DNA from: Mimachlamys varia
Taxonomy: Eukaryota; Mollusca; Bivalvia; Pectinida; Pectinidae
Direction of reading: 5' to 3'
DNA: 64,000 nucleotides
Assembly: GCA_947623455.1 (NCBI GenBank)
Contig: OX392530.1
Location: 34,813,405-34,877,404 of the forward strand
Every line of letters starts with the position of its first letter. The stretch's first letter is position 1. The notes beneath the pieces were generated by a model, which saw nothing but the letters and a program-made list of their open reading frames with translations, was not told where the DNA came from and did no database searches. Below are positions 11,938 through 25,099 of this stretch, piece after piece. The position numbers and the translations under genes were made by a program.

Positions 11938-14900
11938 CTGAAAACAAACCCCAAGCGTTAATAATCTCGCTGTCAATTACATAATACATCATTTGTATAT
12001 TGTTCTTTGATACACGTAACAGCTGATATATAATTATAATTACAATGTGTATATTAGCTAAAGTATAAAGTTCCACATCATCCATTTTTTTCTCAATAGT
12101 AAATAATCAACACAAACATTTAAGTGAACGTGATGTCATTAATGCCGATAAACACAAAGAAACAAAAACATTATAGGCATTGCTATCCAGGTATTCACAT
12201 CATCTATAATAGATGAGTTGCCACTTTGATCATGTCAGAATACCGTCGATCACTGCGACATCAAAACATCCTTTTTGGGAATGTCGAGTTGGCGCAGTGG
12301 TAATGACCGCAGGTATTTACTGGCAATGCGAGTTGTTACCGAGATCGTGAGTTCGAGGACCGAATAGGGCACGACTCAAACATTGTTTTCCTTCGTCTTT
12401 TGTGTTTCTGTGTTATTTATTAATATGTTAAACCAGTATATATATCATATACCCTCAGTGTTGTTGATCTGAAGATTAAAATGTGAATTTCCTGTCGTAA
12501 TTGTACCGTGTTTAATATATGCTCAATGTTATATGTACCAAGTTTAATTAACCGTAAATACATACATTTTACGATGAATATAATTTTGTATTCAAACGTA
12601 CCATTGCATACTCCGGTCATTCTATCACAATCCTTATAACACGTGTCCGAACACGTCTGGTCACATTCAGCACCGTATAGTCCAGAAGCACACTCTACAA
12701 CGTACAAGCTTTAAATCAGACTATTAGTAAATTATTATGTAAAGCATTTGTAAATATTACCTATATGCTAAGTGACCAGTGATCTAGAGGTTAATTACAT
12801 GATGATGAAGACAGAGTTACCTCTCACACAATAAACTGCTCGCATGCCTTGTGTGTTGCAGTTGATAATCCTTTTATGATGGTTGAAGCATAACAAAACA
12901 AAAGTTAAACTATATGCAGATGCACACCATAAGTATAACAATTTACAGTCACTAATTTTGGTATTTGTTTTGGAGATGTATCTGCTACCCGGATGTTCAT
13001 GTCTTTAAATACTGATAATAATGACAGGTCGTACCATCGAAACTATACTCAACTATTAAAAGTACTTAAAACATGTCGATAAAGATATGTTACTATGCAA
13101 AAGTTTATCAGAATTAACATAGTTTATCCAAATTACATGTAATTGTTTTCAATATCATCAAGGGATAAATTAATCAGAGGAAAAATGTGATCGTCAACAG
13201 CTATCCACAAAACATCATATATGGATTCAAGAAAAGAGTCAAAGATTAAATAAAATATCAAACAAAACTGAATTATAAGTAATTTAGGGAATGGGATTTG
13301 CTATAATTGTTCCTTTATACCTACCAGTACATTGACCACCAGTCTGGTTACATGTGTTGTCTTTACAGTTTCTGAGTGGACAGGCCTTGTTACATATGTC
13401 ACCATAAAATCTAGGTTCACAAGCTAACAAATAAAACATGTTATTGTTAATGCTTCCCTGCACAATCGTCCCTAAAGCAAAAAATAACTTGCATAAATAT
13501 AGTCTAATATTCTGCTGATCAGTATTACTGGTGCTTGAACCAAGGAGTCATTTAATTTGTGAATATAGAGTTTAGCTGGCTATATCAAACAGGCTGAAAG
13601 AGCTCGTTTAAAATTGCAAGAAATTAAATTTGTTCATACTATAATTTCACAAAGAGTGATCAAACATTTAACATACATGTACAAAAGCCACTGTCCTGAA
13701 AACATCCGTTTGCTCCACAGTTGACAGGACAACGATCAAGACATGAATTCCCATAAAAGCCTGTAGCACAGCCTACAACAAACATAGAAATATAAAATAA
13801 ACTTCTATCTAGAGCGGTAATGACACTGTTAACGATTATTAATGATGAAAAATCGGAAATAGAATCTTGCTTTCAAATAAAATGATTGACAGACCAATGA
13901 GGTACTACAGCATATTAAATTTAAAAGGCAAAACGTAAAACTTGGCAATATAAATTTTAATTACCAGTGCAGAAACCAGTTTCTTCAATACACGTGTTTC
14001 CTTTACACTTAGTAGGACACAATAGACTGCAGTTATTTCCATGGTAACCTTCTTTACACCCTGGTAATGTAAAACCTATTATGCTTTTATCTTGATCAAA
14101 TAAAGCCAACATTCTAAAAGAGTATTTTTCTAGAAATATAGTATGCATCGACTAATTTTCACAATCAGTCATCAATCATTTTTGTTACGAATTTTGGCGC
14201 GTTAAAACAACATGCGCGTTACATCAATTTTTATGAAATTCAACATCTACCGGGATATAAGTGTAGAAATATGAAAATGTGAATACAAATACAAATGAAT
14301 AAAAGGCCTGTAACAAACTGAAAATGATACATCTTTTTTTATTAAAACGTTACATCACTGACTTGGTTCATAATGTCTGACCCTCTAACATAACATTATT
14401 AAACAACAAATGAAAAATATTTGTGTAAGTATAATCTAATCAATATATTTCAGTTAATTGATAAAATTTTCTTACTTTTTTTCCATTTTCATAATGTAAT
14501 CTAATGTGTCGTTTGATATTTTTTCCATATACATTATCTTTTTTTCATCAGCAACAATAAACATGTACACATATAACAAATACATAAATGCATCACATAC
14601 AGCCAGGATACATGTAGATGTACACACACAAGCAGATAAATATGTATAAACACATACTACACACACATACATACATATACAGACTTGCATGTGCTTATGT
14701 ACAATGTAAGTACGCATAGACATGCACTTATATTATGACCCATTACACAATGGTTCATACATCTATGTACATACACATAAATTCACACATGTCCACATAC
14801 ATACCCTCTCACACACAGTCATTAGCACAATCACACGTGCATACATATATGTACGCCTGCATGCACACATACACACATACACACACACATATGCATATAT

Positions 14901-17900
14901 GTCTATTAATTGCATGCAATCATAAACCCGCCTATAAACATGCATGGATGTAAATTGCTCGCAGTAACACACATGCGCATGCATGCATCAATGCACACAC
15001 ATGCCCACACATAAGTACACAAGCTTGTGTTTGTGTTTCACATGTTTTTTATCTTTTAATAAATCTGTAATTTTCGGTATACAATTTTGAATTGTTTTCT
15101 GGTACAGTATAAAGTGAATTTTATTAATAAATATATACGTGGTATACATTATGGGATAAAAAGCTTATATGATATATATAATGAACAGGCTTATTCATAG
15201 ATTTGATAAATATTAATAACTTTTAATAAATATTAATGAATACATTTCCCCCGCTTCGACCCTTTGTAATGGGGTAATCAAAATGAAGTTAACAATCTTT
15301 CTGCAATGTATTGCTTGGAAATTGAATATACATTATCTTATTGTTATCAAAATAGTTATGACCAAAATAATACATTGACACCCAAGTAACTATTTTTTTA
15401 ATCAATAAAAATGTCGTTTATACTATCGTAAATTTATATAAAGAGCACAAGGTAAATTAAGTCTTACTACAATATCCAGAGGTTCTGTTACATACAGGAT
15501 CTGTACAACCATTAGAACACGGAACACAAGTCGGACCAAACGAACCATCATCGCATCCTTGTATAAAAGAACAAAATAGCAGTTAGTACTCATATCATCA
15601 TTTAACTTATCGGGAAGATAGTATAACGTGCCAAAACACCTGAGAAGAATTAAGGTGTACACGAACCGTACGTGTGTGATACACTGCTCAAAATATTGTA
15701 CTTTGTTCTGAACAAAAATAACTTTGTTCTGTACATCATTGTGCATAACATTTCCCGTGAGTTATATTAAATACTGAAAGGCCAGTTGAAACTACAAGCA
15801 GGTTTCAATGGATATAATAAGAGCCACAACAATGCTGTATAATAAGCATGTTCATTTCATGTTTTACCAGTGAAATATCGAAAATTATTCATTCTATAAA
15901 AGTTGAAAATATGTGAAAAATATCACTTTTGCTGATTTGACCAATCAAAACACAGCTTACAAACTAGCTTCGGAAAAAGTCAAGCTTCCCTTCTATTCAA
16001 ATGTTTGTTAGCTTAACGACACGAAAGCCTCATTTTACTGCACATAATTATCAGATTTGTCATCTCATTTGTGAATTTTTCTATGTAAAAACACAGTGTT
16101 TAATTCTACAATTACCTTTCATTTTAAGGAACCTGTTAGTTATACTATGCAGTCAACGGATCTATCTGTTTGATCGGAGGAAACTTGTGTCAAAAGAAAC
16201 ACAGAGTATCCACAGCGTCTCAAAGTCGCAAAATGTAGCCAAAACCACATGTATAAGATAACTAGGATAATCTTTAACAGTGATAGGGATACACTGTAAC
16301 TCACACAAGACTGGATGGCACTGAGATTTAACATCTGGACAAATGTTGACAAAACAACTCATCATTTCCCTCGTTTCTCACCATCTTGCCGACGTAGATT
16401 CGCCGGTTATCAACATTGCGCAATGATCTATGTTGATGACGGGACTTTTTCATGATAATTTACATTATTTCAGTCATATGCGTTACGTATTTAAAATATT
16501 CAGACAAATACATTCTTCATTAAAATCGGTGATCAAAAGAGGTTAATGACTATATTTTGTCCCGTTGAAGTGTCTAGACTTGCTTGTGTCAAAAGTATCT
16601 ACACCAAGTATTGTCACCTTGATGTGCCGTTTTGCACCAAAATGTAAAAATCGTAATATCCAACTTATGTGGCTATTTTTTGTATATTTTCACTCGTGAA
16701 ATTATCAAAATATTAGCCCCAGTCGTGAAATATATTTATATATATTACTAGAGACACTGTTAGATATCCTCTCTATCATTTCGAGGTAGCCCTAGCAGGG
16801 AAAGTCGAGACGGACACCAAGACCAATCAATTGGGGTGTCTTACAAGCACTTACATGTATGCAAAGAAATCAGTTGGTTTGCAATGCATACAATTATATA
16901 GTATGCTATATATTTCGGACATATTTCTGTTTGATCATTAAAACAAAACCAAATCTAGGAAGGGAAGTTACTCATCACTTATATGTACTTATTTTGTGTA
17001 CTGTATATCCGGCTGCAAGGAAGTTAAGTACTTATAAAAATCAGAGACGTTCTTATCAATGGCCAGATTTTATTTACCATTGTATGGCAATGTCACTATT
17101 TGCCTTGTGAAACCTTTGTCATGTATGTATCTGTGAATCTAGGCAGTTGTCAAAAGTGTTGAACTTCAAATATTCAATTTATTAGCTCGAAATCTTAGTA
17201 ATAACATATAGTATATTATTTAATTGCGTGAGTCCTATATTAACACGTTGCAGACTTAACGGCCGTAAAAAGGGGTTTGTTAATATCGATACATAGATAT
17301 CGGGATGTTATGTATTCAGATGTAGTTTAACGGTTTAACAAAACGTTATTTTTCTTCATAATGACATACAATTCCCTTAATATTGGCATTTAGACGAAGT
17401 CCATGGAGCAGTTCTTACTTCTACTGCACGAGCTGCCAACATATTCGTCGCTACAGCCATCAGATGAGAAACAGATTCCAGTGAATCGACTACATCCGGG
17501 TGTTTTACAATGACATGTGAGGAGACAGTCTTTGCCAAACATGTTTTCTGGACATTCTGCAAGTAAACACGATGAACTATATAGGAAATCATTCATGTTA
17601 GATCAGAACACGAAACATACATATATATCCAGGGCTATTATTTTCAAAACGTCTAGATTTCCTGTCCATCCCAGCCAATATGATATACATTATAACTATG
17701 TTAGCTTATTGCTGAAAGTACTAAAACAAATGATTCCAGCACAAATTTGATTTACCAAATTAAACGTCTGACGATAAATAGAAATCGTTTTATTAATATC
17801 AAACTTACGTAAGTTACATGACTCCCCCATCCAGCCGGCTGCACATCCGGGCACATTACAATGCCCTGTTATTAAGTTACAGCCAGGGGTAGAACAGTGA

Positions 17901-20900
17901 CACGTGAGGGAACAATCTTCGCCAAATGTTGTGATCGAGCAAACTAAAGGGAACACAATAACACTACAATCTTAGATGGTATTGCAAAACATAATATGTT
18001 TTGGTGGCTGCAAGATAAATGGCGAAAGTGTTCATTCGATTTAACACAAATATTGTTTGTAAATGAACTCTTATTGCAGTGCGCAAACGGACACAACATA
18101 TACAAAATTATGATGTCAACATTTGGACCAACCTTGACTACAGCTACTGCCATGGTAACCAGCCTGACATCCTGGTGTGCCACAGAGTCCCGTCGCTCCG
18201 TTACATCCAGGCTTCTTACAATGACATTCCTTAAAACAGTTCTCTCCGAAAGTAACTGGTGAACAAGCTGTAAGGAAAAAGGCACCAACAGGTACTTTAT
18301 CAACATGAATGCTTAATTAAAGGTACATTTATACAGTCATGTCAATGAACTACTTATATGGATAAACATCAACTTCATTGTACTTTACATGTTTTTTACA
18401 TGAATTAAAGAAATATATAGCTACGAACTGTATAATGTATTATGTATGCTCTGTCTTTTTCCTTTTCTTGAAAATTATAGCTTTCCAGCAGAGGTATTTC
18501 GCCTTTTTTCTGGTTTCATATCTTAATTAAAGTTTAACATTCAATTGATAAATCATTGTCCAAGCCAAATTCTTTGATGGATCGATTTTCGGAGAGTATG
18601 GTGTTAATAACGGTCGAAACTAGCCCATCCTTGATCATATCTATAAAACCTCTTGATGATGTTGGCGAAAGCGCGTGCTTATCATCGTACTAACACTGGT
18701 TACAATACACTGGTCCAGTCCACCCCACACTTCAGTGTGTAGAATCACAGACTATACTTACAATGGTTACAATACACTGGTCCAGTCTACCCGCACTACA
18801 GTGTGTAGAATCACAGACTGCTTACACTGGTTACAATACACTGGTCCAGTCCGACCCGCACTACACTGTGTAGAATCACAGACTGTACTTACACTGGTTA
18901 CAATACACTGGTCAAGTCCACCCCGTACTACAGTGTGTAGAATCACAGACTGTACTTACACTAGTTACATAACACTTGTCCAGTCCACCCCGCACTACAC
19001 TGTGTAGAATCACAGACTATACTTACACTGGTTACAATACACTGGTCCAGTCCACCCCGCACTACAGTGTGTAGAATCACAGACTGTACTTACACTGGTT
19101 ATAATACACTGGTCCAATCCACCCCGCACTACACTGTGTAGAATCACAGACTGTACCTACACTGGTTACAATACACTGGTCCAATCCACCCCGCACTACA
19201 CTGTGTATAATCACAGACTGTACTTACACTGGTTATAATACACTGGTCCAGTCCACCCCGCACTACAGTGTGTAGAATCACAGACTGTACTTACACTGGT
19301 TACAATACACTGGTCCAGTCCATCCCGCACTACAGTGTGTAGAATCACAGACTCCATTGTCAGGGTTGCAGCCGTGTTTACAGTTGGTACAACTGTGTTG
19401 ACACTGGTCACCATACTTATATGTAAAGCAACCTGGCAAGTTGTATTATTCACAAACATTATGAAAAAAACATATGAATACATTTCTAAAATGACATTCA
19501 GATGTATATTGATAAAATGTATGAAAACAACAAATAAAGGATGACTAGTTCGTTGTGTACCTGTTCGCCTCCATCAGACCAATTACTAGCAAAGCGTATG
19601 CAAACGAAGGGGTAACTTGTACGAGTTGGTAACGACCAATCGTTCGTTTCGTCTACGCTGTTAGTCGTATGTACAATAGTAAAGTTCGCCAGATCAGATA
19701 GGAAATAGGCGGATTGGAATCTCAAATATACAAATCAGCAATCACAGATCGTGCAATAGAGAGAAATTATGTGATTGACTTGGAAAATTTTAAAGTGCTT
19801 TACAGAGAGCAATCTGCTGAAGAGGCAGATAGAATAAGCCATCTAGATACGCCGCAGTGGACCAGCTCTGAATCGAGATGAGGGGGCTCACAGACTCTCA
19901 TACATTTATGACCAAGTCTTAAACAAGGCTTATAACAAATGTAGTTGAATCGAGTCACTTCGGTACAATAACTTAACTATTGTACACACGCCTAAAAGCG
20001 TAGATAAAAAACACCGATTTGTAATTACCGATTCATACTGTTAACGTTGTATGCATACGTTTTGGTGGTCATTTGTCTGATGAAGGTGACAGGGTACACA
20101 GTGTTTACAAATTTTATATTTGCACTAGCGTAGTTATCCTACTTGATGAAATAAACAATAATAGAAATATGGGCTACGGTACACATCAGAACACATTCTA
20201 AGCAAGTTGAATGTAAGCCTCGGAAGCTAATACGCTTTATATATAATACATATACATAATATGAAATTAATAAGTCGTCCCTTATTCTGCAATCAATCAT
20301 CTCTTACGTTAAGTAACGCATCAACAAACATTACCATACACGTCCACTTCACACACGTCCATATACGCTTGGTCTGATGGTGTCTTGATGATGATCATCA
20401 TCACTCTCTGACCGGTTACGTTACACGAGGTGATGTTTTGAGTGACGTCAGGGAGGCCGGCGTCCACATCCTCGTAACACTTGTTACCAGACAGTACATC
20501 TGTATCGTTTGATACCCACAAGGCGAAGCCATCGGCATTTTCTGAAAGATAAGCAAAGTCAGATAAAAATACAAGAGTCAAAAGGAAACGCCAAATTTGA
20601 ACAAACTATATCTATCTTCTATTAAACATTTTGTGTTCGGCGAAATATCAGTAAATATTTACATTCACAACTGACACACACTATTCCTTATTGCCGTTAT
20701 TAATTAAATAAAATGCAATAAAATTGCATTTTGTAATATGGATTATGTTGTATAATAGTAAAACATGTTATGCATCGCAGACCAAAGGGTAGAAAAGTAA
20801 CAGCAAGACATTTGTCTAAATGGTAATGAATAAATATAGTACAAAAGAAGTCTATTTATTTCAAACGAAGCGATCCTTGGAAAGACTTTTCACTCGATCC

Positions 20901-23382
20901 AACAGCATGACGTCACGCGCATGTACAATAATGTGAGGTCATGTGTACGTTGCGTCACTAATGTGTTTGCAATGCAAAAGAATAAAACTAATTTGCATAT
21001 TTATTGTATAGTTGCTATATCTTTTTATCGCAGTCTTATATGTCACGACATGGGGTCTGTTTCATATCATAATACATAAGTTGACATATAAAGAATCATG
21101 TGTAAAGGGGGAGTTGGAATTGGGAATATAGTTGAAAATATGTACCGTAGGCATATGACAATTAGACGCAGGTCGAGGCCTGTGTAAAAATATGAAAGGG
21201 AACATGAAGTAGGGCCGGGGAAATGATACACAAATTGCAGAGGGAATTTATTTTTAATTGGTTATAGTGTATAGGTATAACCCATGGATTGGGTATAATG
21301 TTATGGTATTCTTAAATGAACTACTTCAGTATAGTATTACTCTCAATGTGGTGTAGTGGTATACTGTGATGTATACTAAATTAAAACAGCTGAATAGTAA
21401 TATTTACAATGTACATTTTGGACATACAAAATCGTTATCCTTCGAAATTACACATGTTTAATGAAATTTCGTCAGTTGTTGCAAAAACATAATCCTATAA
21501 ATAGAACGAGTTACACTTCAATGGGGTAATATGATTATGTTAGGCGTGTAAAAGCACAATCTTATTAAGATACAGTTTCTCACTATATATTGTCGTGTCA
21601 ATATGACAATATAAATATGGAGGAGCTGTATTTTTATCAGATTGGCAAAAACTCGTCTGGCGTACGTAATGCGTAAATTATCGAAAGTCGTATTTTGGTG
21701 TGACCGCATTTTTTATGCATTCATGATCATTAACCATAAGAGAAACAAAAATACAGCGCAAACTACAGGGCAATCCTGCTTTCCGCATGATAGCCACATT
21801 TTAGATCAAAGCTAATTTTGATTGTATTCATAGGTGTATAGATACAGTCTAGACCCATGGACAATATTATGACGTCATAATGACGCCATATTGACCAAGG
21901 TTACGGCAATGCTTTACAAGACGCGTCACAGTATAGCTTTACGTCAATCATTTAACTGATCTTGATTTTCGAAAAGATATCACATAATGATACCAATATT
22001 AATGAAATAGACAAAAAAGGCATGAAAAGATGTTAGATAAACATGTAATATCAGAAAAGTAAATATAACCATTGAACGTCTGCTAGATTAAATTTAATGT
22101 AAAAATTAATGCAATCTGGGTACCAGATAAATAGTATGACGTCCTATGCCTTTGATCTTGTACCCAGATTTATAATGATAGCATATACTGTAAAGTCTGA
22201 CAATGATAAAATACAAGAACGTAATGTCTAAATGTAAGATTTAAAAGAATCACGCCACCAATTGTATTGGAACGTATGGGCGACCGAGATATATATCCGC
22301 TCGCTGTTTTGTCCCTTATTATATACATGTGGTCACGGATTCTTGAGAGGCACAGAGAAAAAAGAAGACATTTGTAAAGGAACGGACAATATATAAAGTG
22401 TCTGATCTGTTTGCTAACTCGGGTATTCACACAGTTTGAAAAACGTCAAAACAAGTGATATACCGAAAATCATTCACCAAATACAACAGAAGAGAATTAT
22501 GTCAATAAAATATGTATACTCGGAACTATTTGTATCACCATTAAAATTCTATTGTTGATATAATTTTGAGAGTGTATTGATATAATTTTTCATCTCATTA
22601 AGATACTATCTTATATGTATGTATCGGACAATACATAGTTTTCATTGTATTAGAAGAAGAAGTGGTTAAACAGTAACTCACCTGGAGATCGAAATACGAT
22701 GTCGATTCTCTGTATTCTTGCCTTAGACGGTAAAGTTCCCATCCACCAGACACCAGTCATACCATCAACAGTGGCCATACAGCCACCTGTATCAAAAGGG
22801 CCGTAAACACCGTCTGTTGTACCGGAAACAGGGTAAGATGGAAGCGTAGGAACTGCCGCAAGTACCAACTGATTCTTTAGGTTGACTTCAAGTGTGAAAA
22901 TGAATCATCATATCAATCAAACCGTGACAGCACACATGACTGAATTCATAGAACATAACAACACGGATACATATTTATAAATTTTGTTTCAGGAAATGTG
23001 AATTGAATCTGTCACATTTTCTATATTTTGTTGTTATGTGAAAATATAAAAATTATTACTTTTTGATTACAGCTCTTCCATAACAAAACACAATACGTGT
23101 AATTTATAACTTCAAGCAAGATCACCATAGATTTGTGTGATATATTGATATTGTCTATTTTTAAATCACAGACTTATCTAACCCATCACGAAACAGACAA
23201 AACGAACGTCCATATTTCAGATACATTGTGTTCTGCTTTTACAAAAATAAAGTTCACCTCGCCTTATTCAGTAATGACTGGCAATAAACACATTAAACAA
23301 TAAACAATGTAAACTTACTACTCGTTCGGATCCCTGGAAACAAACCCAACAAGAGTATCCCAAACACAATGGGCTTCTCCAT
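11842..23382 (-). CDS. Gene 1: lectin-like/EGF receptor paralogue, 3' end not found (13 exons)
   Basis: Exons, 5' to 3': 23319-23382, 22682-22885, 20335-20541, 19295-19432, 18133-18267, 17809-17943, 17419-17556, 15468-15557, 13965-14060, 13677-13772, 13325-13423, 12602-12694, 11842-11937. All are phase 1 with GT-AG sites and give 530 codons: signal peptide, F5/8C-like domain, then EGF modules (four of the long eight-cysteine class, six of the short six-cysteine class). No transmembrane or tail exon was recognised in 1-11841, where repeats dominate. The protein may be secreted, may use a diverged 3' exon, or the gene may be broken; these cannot be separated here. Compared with gene 2 it lacks the second A/B exon pair and the 34.2 and 33.9 kb modules, and has a longer run of short modules. 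Confidence 0.75.
12279..12435 (+). mobile_element. tRNA-derived SINE, family 1, copy 2
   Basis: GTTGGCGCAGTGGTAATGACC and GATCGTGAGTTCGAGGACC with the same 3' region (CCTTCGTC...TGTGTTATTTATTAATA) as the copy at 433. It sits in the 3' intron region of gene 1. Confidence 0.65.
12602..12694 (-). CDS. Gene 1 exon 12: short EGF module
   Basis: 31 codons (CASGLYGAEC, TC, TC, DC, VC). Donor GTACGT, acceptor GTTGTAG. Confidence 0.8.
13325..13423 (-). CDS. Gene 1 exon 11: short EGF module
   Basis: 33 codons with six cysteines (CEPRFYGDIC, AC, NC, TC, QC). Donor GTAGGT, acceptor TTGTTAG. Confidence 0.8.
13677..13772 (-). CDS. Gene 1 exon 10: short EGF module
   Basis: 32 codons with six cysteines (CATGFYGNSC, RC, NC, GC, FC). 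The donor GTATGT gives phase 1. Confidence 0.75.
13965..14060 (-). CDS. Gene 1 exon 9: short EGF module
   Basis: 32 codons with six cysteines (CKEGYHGNNC, LC, KC, TC, FC). Donor GTAATT, acceptor TTACCAG. Confidence 0.8.
14600..15010. repeat. CA/TA-rich microsatellite region
   Basis: Irregular runs of ACACAC, ACATAC and CATGCA in a gene 1 intron. The ORFs across it (Thr/His or Val/Cys rich) are compositional. Confidence 0.7.
15468..15557 (-). CDS. Gene 1 exon 8: short EGF module
   Basis: 30 codons with six cysteines (CDDGSFGPTC, VPC, NGC, VC, YC). Donor GTAAGA, acceptor ACAAG. No gene 2 counterpart was seen. Confidence 0.75.
15558..17418. other. Gene 1 intron 7, no feature seen
   Basis: About 1.9 kb. 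A short Cys-containing minus reading frame near 16270-16365 lacks EGF spacing and clear splice sites. Confidence 0.5.
17419..17556 (-). CDS. Gene 1 exon 7: EGF module 4 (type C)
   Basis: 46 codons starting CPENMFGKDC with SSDGC and SSC, donor GTAAGA. Orthologue of gene 2 exon 11. Confidence 0.85.
17809..17943 (-). CDS. Gene 1 exon 6: EGF module 3 (type B)
   Basis: 45 codons, eight cysteines (FGEDC, TCHC, PGCN, GHCNVPGC, WMGESC), donor GTAAGT. Orthologous to the gene 2 type B exons. Confidence 0.85.
18133..18267 (-). CDS. Gene 1 exon 5: EGF module 2 (type A)
   Basis: 45 codons, eight cysteines (FGENC, ECHC, PGC, GLC, PGC, SSC), donor GTTGGT, acceptor TTACAG. Confidence 0.85.
18695..19294 (-). 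repeat. 67-bp minisatellite made of exon end plus splice donor
   Basis: About nine tandem copies of a 67-bp unit, each carrying the last ~55 bases of gene 1 exon 4 and its GTAAGTAC donor. Gene 2 has a single extra unit (about 40300-40366). Unit length is not a multiple of three. Reading the unspliced exon on in frame reaches a TGA within the first unit. Confidence 0.9.
19295..19432 (-). CDS. Gene 1 exon 4: EGF module 1, next to exon-derived minisatellite
   Basis: 46 codons with CKHGC, VCDSTHC and YCNQ. The chosen donor, GTAAGT at 19294, is the first of a series: the exon's last ~55 bases and its donor recur as a 67-bp tandem array downstream. Confidence 0.75.
19566..20089 (+). mobile_element. 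Penelope-like element remnant, copy 1
   Basis: Inverted ends (CATCAGACCAATTACTAGC..AAAGCGTATG at 19571-19600 and their complement at 20045-20089) flank a frameshifted fragment of the GIY-YIG-side C terminus seen intact at 40871. Lies in gene 1 intron 3, antisense. Confidence 0.55.
20335..20541 (-). CDS. Gene 1 exon 3: C-terminal half of F5/8C-like domain
   Basis: 69 codons from NADGFALW to MDVCEVDVYG, with sequons NDT, NIT and NVT. One codon longer than gene 2 exon 3 near KTPSDQAY. Confidence 0.8.
22682..22885 (-). CDS. Gene 1 exon 2: N-terminal half of F5/8C-like domain
   Basis: 68 codons, same length and splice sites as gene 2 exon 2. Shares TTDG, YGPFDTGGC, TGVWW and the RIQRIDIVFRSPG ending. 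The linker near its start differs (VLAAVPTLPSYPVS against TLDGTPMLPSNPLS), so the divergence is concentrated there. Confidence 0.8.
23319..23382 (-). CDS. Gene 1 exon 1: signal peptide
   Basis: The ATG is at 23380-23382. MEKP is followed by hydrophobic IVFGILLLGLF and ends RTS before donor GTAAGT. Homologous to gene 2 exon 1. Confidence 0.75.
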
Positions 23383-24267
23383 TCCTGACTATTATATGTC
23401 TTTGATAGTGGTTATAATTAAAAACTTAACTCCTGTCCCCATACGAATGACCGTACCATTTGGTCGTACGTATACACCAGCACTACACCTAGTGTAACAG
23501 ATACAGACTAGGAAGTAGTCTAAGTATATGTAACGGAAGCACAATGGGTAGTTTGTACACATAAAAAAGTTAAGAACGGCTTATTATTATTATGACTGTT
23601 TATAACGCATTCCAAAGGTTTTCTTTTGATTTGAATCTTTAACCTCATATTTTTAACAATATCAAAGACGATCTATCGTTTAAGTCATTACATTTTATAC
23701 GGAAAGCTGCAAGACCGATTGCTAAGAAGATAAGATAATTCGTTTCATGTGTACATGTACAGTACTATGATACCCTGTATACACACCACAGTACATGTGG
23801 AGAACACAACAAGCAGGACGCTACCATTCATCGACCTGAGATCTCGTAACGTAATCTATGTGATTGTTAATGTAAAGAGTGACCTGACTCTTTGTTAAAT
23901 GTCAACGATTCAAAGGGACATTTCGTGACAGTTGTAAGAAATACCCTTTATGCGGCATTATTTTTGCAAGTCATGCGCAGTTAGTTTTTAGCAACACGGA
24001 AGCTCGATACGTCTTCTTTAACCATTAACTACATGTAAATCATTACAGGCATCGGACTATATTGTATCGATTAAGTTGTAATATTTGTTTAACTAGTCAA
24101 TGGAAAGAATTATTTTCTTACATTTGACATTACACTGTATTTTCTTTCTGCTACAACATACATTACATTTTCAATATGGTAGTGGAACAAATATAAGTCT
24201 ACATATGGTAGTCTTACTATAAATACAATCCGTATAGAGTTCACAGCTCGTACATGTATAATAAATA
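23383..24267. other. Gene 1 upstream region
   Basis: Homologous to 45310-46110 upstream of gene 2. The strongest conservation is 23440-23530. No ORF. Confidence 0.6.
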
Positions 24268-24700
24268 CAATTTCTACCAAAATACCCTCTGTTATTCCAC
24301 TCTCAGACCATTGTATAAACGTGTTGATTGTTGAATAAATATATGTTATAAACCCCTAGTGGGATATGACCTTCAGGACTTTTGATTGGTTGTGAAGTTT
24401 GACCGGAAATGTGGATTGTTGACGTCGTCACAACTTGGCGGGAATGTATTCGAGATGATGTGATTTCCCGCAATTCACTTCAGAAAAAAAACACTGCAAC
24501 TGCCCTCTAAAAATCATTGTGGTAGAAACAGGTCACACGACTCGTGGTTATTGGATATTGAATTTATTTCACTCTCGTTAATTATTTTTCAAAAGTTACA
24601 AAAGACACTCGCTAAAGCTCGTGTCTTTGGTAACTTTAAAAAAATAATTAACTCGAGTGAAATAAATTCCATATCCAACAACCACTTGTTGTGTAACCTC
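24268..24700. mobile_element. Copy-1-specific insertion containing a 142-bp foldback
   Basis: Arms of about 60 bp (24544-24608 and 24621-24685) are near-perfect complements around TCGCTAAAGCTC. The homologous intergenic DNA near 46120 lacks ~430 bp here, an apparent empty site. One arm yields a short spurious ORF. Confidence 0.7.
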
Positions 24701-25099
24701 TATATATACATATTGTACCAGGGTTACACCAGCATTTTTAATAGAATTATTAAGCTAACTAGCTCACACAAACACATATATTTCACGGACTTGTATGTGT
24801 GAGTGATCAGGTTTTGAATTGTCTATTGTCTTTAATTGGTCGACCGGTATTGGACAGTTGCGCAACACTTTGTATTAATAACCGTTCACATTACGGCAGC
24901 CCCGACTCTTTAACCTCCTTTACCTCAAATGCACAATTACCATTGATACACCATACTATGTCCTTAGTTATAATATGCATATCTCAAAGGTGAACATGTA
25001 TACATAACACACAGGAAAACTACGTTTTACCAATGCTGCAGGGGTTGTTCACCTCGATCGTACTGTGCATGAAGGAATAAATATGTCTCCACAACCGCA

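Noticed and set aside
16140..16365. Cys-containing minus ORFs as a missing EGF exon of gene 1
   Set aside because: Cysteine spacing does not fit EGF modules and no matching phase-1 splice sites were found.
17996..18262. Plus-strand ORF of 88 codons
   Set aside because: Antisense shadow of the type A EGF exon at 18133-18267.
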